From Streptomyces sp. SID8352 (GTDB lineage Bacteria; Actinomycetota; Actinomycetes; Streptomycetales; Streptomycetaceae), in assembly GCF_009862265.1 (NCBI RefSeq), contig NZ_WWGX01000111.1, forward strand, positions 180 through 63,458: a stretch of 63,279 nt of DNA, given 5' to 3'. The translations under genes and the position numbers were made by a program. Positions 60,582 through 63,279 of the stretch are shown here, piece after piece. The notes beneath the pieces are model-generated. The model was not told the DNA's origin. It saw only the letters and a program-made list of their open reading frames with translations, and made no database searches. The first letter of the stretch is position 1, and the number at the start of each line of letters is the position of its first letter.

Positions 60582-60974
60582 GTGATCGCATTCATACGGA
60601 ACGCTCGGCTCTGGTTCGCCCCCGAGGAGGTTCGGCAGGAAGGCACCACCCCGGACTACCGGTTCTCGCTCGCCAACGAGCGCACCTTCCTCGCCTGGCT
60701 GCGCACCGCCCTCGCCCTGGTCGGCGGCGGTTTCGCGGTGGACCAGTTCCTCCCCGGCCTGGGCCGGGGCTGGCGCGTCGGGCTCGCGCTCGCGCTGCTC
60801 GCGACCGGCGTGCTGTGCGCGCTGCGCGCCGTCAGCCACTGGGTGCGCTGCGAACGCGCCATGCGCAAGGGCGAGGACCTTCCCGTCTCCCGCTTCCCGG
60901 CCCTGCTCAGCCTGATCGTCGCCGTCGTGGCCGTGGTCATGGTGGTCGTGGTCCTCGTCGGCCGGGAGGGCTGA
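60582..60974 (+). CDS. DUF202 (YidH-type) membrane protein
   Basis: A 130-residue protein, GTG start. FSLANERTFLAWLRTALALV is the DUF202 signature. Three membrane helices: the first over that motif, the second around LALALLATGVLCALRAVSHW, the third LLSLIVAVVAVVMVVVVLV. Function unknown; these proteins commonly come as adjacent pairs, as here. AAGG lies about ten bases before the start, and the AT-rich stretch 60520-60560 probably holds the promoter. Confidence 0.88.
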   Translation: MIAFIRNARLWFAPEEVRQEGTTPDYRFSLANERTFLAWLRTALALVGGGFAVDQFLPGLGRGWRVGLALALLATGVLCALRAVSHWVRCERAMRKGEDLPVSRFPALLSLIVAVVAVVMVVVVLVGREG

Positions 60975-60976
60975 GC

Positions 60977-61297
60977 ATGCCGACCGGAGACGCCCGCAGC
61001 GCCCGGCCCCGGGACCCCGGTCTCCAGCCCGAGCGCACCCGTCTGGCCTGGCGCCGCACCACCCTCTCCGGCACCGTCGTCGTCGTGCTCGCCGCGAAGT
61101 CCGCGCTGCACCACGGCGCGGCGGTGCCCGCCGTCCTGTGCTGCGCACTCTGGTCGGCCGTGCTCGGTGCCGCCCACGGGCGTGTGCGCGTCCTCGCCTC
61201 GGCCCCGGAGCCTCGCCCGCTCACCGTTCCCCGCGCCCTGACGGCGGCTCTCTGCACATCGGCCCTGGCGGTCTGCGGCGCCTTCCTCGTCGTCTAG
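60977..61297 (+). CDS. DUF202 membrane protein, partner
   Basis: A 106-residue protein two bases after the previous stop. DPGLQPERTRLAWRRTTLSG is the DUF202 motif, followed by three hydrophobic segments (VVVVLAAKSALHHGAAVPAV, VPAVLCCALWSAVLGAAHG, LTAALCTSALAVCGAFLVV). Likely forms a complex with the preceding protein. No function known to me. Confidence 0.87.
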   Translation: MPTGDARSARPRDPGLQPERTRLAWRRTTLSGTVVVVLAAKSALHHGAAVPAVLCCALWSAVLGAAHGRVRVLASAPEPRPLTVPRALTAALCTSALAVCGAFLVV

Positions 61298-61299
61298 AG

Positions 61300-61761
61300 G
61301 GGCGGCGGGCGAGGGCGTCGTCGGTGCGGTATGCGTCGGCGACCCACGTCGCGGCGGTCGGCGCTATGAAGCCGAGCACGATGCGGTCCCGGGGATCCTG
61401 CAGGCGCCCGTTGACCGGACCGGTGTCGTAGAGGGACAGCCACTCCGTGACGTGGTCGGAGTGCATGTGGGTGAAGAAGATCCCGCGCACCCGCCCGAGA
61501 TCGGCGGGCTCGCCGAGCAGGCCCGAGCGGAAGAGCCGGAGGGGGTGCCGTGACCGAGGTCGACCAGGTACACCCTGTCTCCGTGCACCACGGCCGTTGC
61601 GCTTGCCGCTGAGGACGATCGGGGGGCGATCGGGCCCACGCCGGTGCCCAGGAGGAGGACCACGCGGGTGCGGTGCTTGGAGCGGGGTCCCGGTCCCTGC
61701 GGTGGCGGCGGGACCGGCGCCGAGGGCCGCGGCCCCGGCTCCGCCAAGGGGGTACTTCACG
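61300..61761 (-). pseudogene. Truncated, frameshifted secreted MBL-fold hydrolase
   Basis: From GTG 61759-61761: a signal-like VKYPLGGAGAAALGAGPAAT, then in another frame RTRVVLLLGTGVGPIAPRSS and ATAVVHGDRVYLVDLGHG, then back to the first frame with GIFFTHMHSDHVTEWLSLYD, the HxHxDH zinc motif, and APTAATWVADAYRTDDALAR. The C-terminal half is missing where it meets the end of the DUF202 gene. It resembles a relative of the gene at 59202 but is not a recent copy. Inactive. Confidence 0.65.
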
Positions 61762-62320
61762 ATGCGCGTCGCGCCGCTCGGAGCGGTGGCTGCCGGGGCT
61801 GTGGAGGCCGCCTTCCACAATTTCCACCCGCCCATGGTGCGTGCGGCGGGCGACCCCCGGCGCGTGGTCGTTCGGCGCCCCCGACGCGGTCCTCCGCGCC
61901 CGGAGCGAGGCCGCGGTCGCCGTCCTGCCCCGGGTGGCGCCCCCGGCGGCGGAGCTCCTGCCCCCGCTGGCGCGGGCGGCCGACGTGGCGGACGGCGCGG
62001 GGCGTCCGCTGTTCGCAGCGAACCGGGGGCTGACCGCCGGTGGCGACGTGCCGGGGGACGACCCGGTCGGCGCGCTCCGGCAGGCCAGGACGGCGCTGCG
62101 TGAGCACCGAGGGGGTCGAACATGTGGCCGTGCTGACAGCGGAGCGCCTGGACGGCTGCGAGATCGAGTCCTGCACAGACGCCTTGGCCGCGGTGCTTGG
62201 GCCGGACGGGGCGGCGCGTGTCCTCGCCCTGCTCGGGCCGGTCGCAGAGGAGGTGCTGGCCTCCGGCGTCATCCCCTTCCCCAGTCCGACGGGGGCTGCC
62301 CGCGTGCGTCCGCTGAACGC
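61749..62320 (+). pseudogene. SCO6745-like protein remnant with frameshifts
   Basis: Three frames together give YFTMRVAPLGAVAAGAVEAA and FHNFHPPMV, then AWSFGAPDAVLRARSEAAVA and LLPPLARAADVADGAGRPLF, then EHVAVLTAERLDGCEIESCT and LAAVLGPDGAARVLALLGPV to VIPFPSPTGAARV. This is the pattern of the actinobacterial SCO6745 helical family (function unknown, often annotated as SalK-like). The N-terminal 30-40 residues are gone, replaced by the start of the antiparallel MBL remnant, and frame changes fall near 61860 and 62100. Confidence 0.65.
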
Positions 62321-62716
62321 GATAGGCCACCGAAAAGAGCTGGATCTTTCTCTCCGGAAAGAATCACCATTGATCGCGGATCATTATTGGACACGGATTC
62401 TTCTTGCCGCTGTTTTTCGGCTCCGTGAATTCCTGCTCCGTTCAGCCGGAAACAGCCTTGTGTCCGAATCCGGCGCCGACGGCGATCTCGCGGTTCCTGC
62501 CGCGCTCATCACGAAGAACGAGGCAGAGGGCGCCCTGCCCCCGCCCGGGCCGGCACACGGCACAGGGACACGAGTGGCGCTCCCGCAATCCCATGCCGTC
62601 TTCAAGGACGTCCGGAATTTCACTGTCGAGGTCTGCGGAGATTGGGAGAGGCTACTGAGCCACGAGCGTCACCATGTCGCTCATCAGTCTCGTGGACACT
62701 GATCAGGGGAGAATTC
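62321..62716 (+). other. AT-richer upstream region of the streptavidin gene
   Basis: About 400 bp with no gene. The first 130 bp are unusually AT-rich for this DNA and contain small palindromes (ctttctctccggaaag near 62347, tgatc-gcg-gatca 62371-62383). It probably carries the streptavidin promoter; I could not pick a convincing -10/-35 pair. Confidence 0.4.
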
Positions 62717-63274
62717 GTGTCTCACAAGAAAAAGACCGTGCTCACGGCCGCCGTGGCCGCATCGCTCGCCCTCGTCGCCTTCGGCGCGAACGCCTCCGCC
62801 GACCCGGGCACGGCCAAGGCGAAGGCGACGAAGGCCACCGCCACGAACGGCCTCAGCGGTACCTGGTACAACGAACTCGGTTCGACCTTCACGGTGACGG
62901 CGCACGCGAACGGCAGTCTCACCGGCACATACGACTCGGCGGTCGGCAACGCCGAGAACCAGTACGTGGTGAAGGGCCGTTTCGACACCCTTCCCGCGCC
63001 GGACCACGGCACGGCACTCGGCTGGACCGTCTCCTGGCGCAACAGCTACCGCAACGCCCACTCCGCGACCACCTGGAGCGGCCAGTACTTCGGCGGCTCC
63101 AACCCGCGGATCAGCACCCAGTGGCTGCTGACGTCCGGCACCACCTCCGCCGACCAGTGGAAGTCGACGCTGGTCGGCCATGACGAGTTCACCAGGACCA
63201 GGCCGTCCGCCGCCACGATCGCCGCGGCCCGCAAGGCCGGCGTGAACGGTGGGGCCCCCTCTGCGCAGAAGTGA
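62717..63274 (+). CDS. Streptavidin homologue (secreted biotin-binding protein)
   Basis: A 185-residue avidin-family protein; the GTG start follows agggga. Signal peptide: KKKTVLTAAVAASLALVAFG with a cleavage site near NASADP. The mature beta-barrel aligns with S. avidinii streptavidin from GTWYNELGSTFTVTAHANGS onward. Biotin-contacting residues are all kept by my alignment: Asn23/Ser27 (YNELGS), Tyr43/Ser45/Asn49 (TYDSAVGN), Trp79 (ALGWTVSW), Ser88/Thr90/Trp92 (SATTWSGQY), Trp108 (QWLLTSG), Trp120 (QWKSTLVGHD) and Asp128. The RYD site is RFD. The gene ends six bases before the window edge; no stravidin-type cluster is visible on this side. Confidence 0.96.
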   Translation: MSHKKKTVLTAAVAASLALVAFGANASADPGTAKAKATKATATNGLSGTWYNELGSTFTVTAHANGSLTGTYDSAVGNAENQYVVKGRFDTLPAPDHGTALGWTVSWRNSYRNAHSATTWSGQYFGGSNPRISTQWLLTSGTTSADQWKSTLVGHDEFTRTRPSAATIAAARKAGVNGGAPSAQK

Positions 63275-63279
63275 CACGC

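Noticed and set aside
62717..63274. Stravidin/amiclenomycin biosynthesis linked to streptavidin
   Set aside because: No peptide synthetase or biotin-antagonist genes on the left side; the right side is outside the window.

Overview
The window is high-GC actinobacterial DNA and almost certainly from a Streptomyces. The evidence is strong G/C bias at third codon positions, frequent GTG/TTG starts and 4-base ATGA/GTGA gene overlaps, a DmdR/IdeR-type iron box, many paired regulators, and a close streptavidin homologue at the right end. All functional calls are made by reading translated sequence and recalling family motifs; no database search was run.

Left part (1-11.7 kb). A LysR-controlled divergent locus (116-5575) carries a family III CoA-transferase, an acyl-CoA dehydrogenase, the start of ETF-beta, a mesaconyl/itaconyl-CoA-hydratase-like protein and a CitE-type citramalyl-CoA lyase. 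This is the gene set expected for itaconate or mesaconate (C5 dicarboxylate) breakdown to pyruvate and acetyl-CoA. Next comes an iron-siderophore uptake operon (6716-11720: binding protein, siderophore-interacting reductase, two FecCD permeases, ATPase). It diverges from an AraC regulator, with an iron box between them.

Middle-left (11.8-28.5 kb). A four-gene minus-strand set (17213 down to 11854: 3-hydroxyacyl-CoA dehydrogenase, 5-aminolevulinate-synthase-like enzyme, MFS exporter, ketosynthase) looks like a small uncharacterised biosynthetic unit. A methyltransferase with its own AT-rich promoter lies beside it. A scarred zone follows: an ISAs1 transposase remnant, an SMI1/KNR4 gene, a YunG-like gene, a TSUP permease, two regulator/oxidoreductase divergent pairs (NmrA/TetR and QOR/TetR) with visible operators, a collapsed MerR/NmrA pair full of frameshifts, and half of an MFS gene.

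Catabolic region (27.8-60.4 kb). There are four blocks. (a) A GntR/FCD regulator and a five-gene operon for meta-cleavage of 3-hydroxyanthranilate. (b) A peptide/nickel-type ABC importer followed by an M24 peptidase-fold hydrolase, an amidohydrolase-fold deaminase and a CDA-fold deaminase, substrate unknown. (c) A seven-gene operon with an HpaB-type monooxygenase, a LigJ-type 4-oxalomesaconate hydratase, a LigB-type extradiol dioxygenase, three tandem RraA-fold aldolases and a flavin reductase that carries a C-terminal FCD ligand-sensing domain. (d) A PucR regulator diverging from an aldehyde dehydrogenase, [3Fe-4S] ferredoxin, ferredoxin reductase, CYP199-like P450, zinc alcohol dehydrogenase and PhzS-like flavin monooxygenase, then a Tat-exported metallo-beta-lactamase-fold protein. 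Blocks c and d together read as a complete route for an (alkoxy)aromatic compound through hydroxylation, ring cleavage and aldol cleavage to central metabolites. Strong hairpins separate convergent units, and a perfect 7 x 11-bp tandem repeat lies upstream of the last gene.

Right end (60.5-63.3 kb). Two DUF202 membrane proteins, two decayed genes (MBL-fold and SCO6745-like), and a secreted streptavidin homologue with all recalled biotin contacts intact.

The strongest candidates for something new are the flavin reductase-FCD fusion, the triple RraA array in the ring-cleavage operon, and the ALAS-like/ketosynthase unit.
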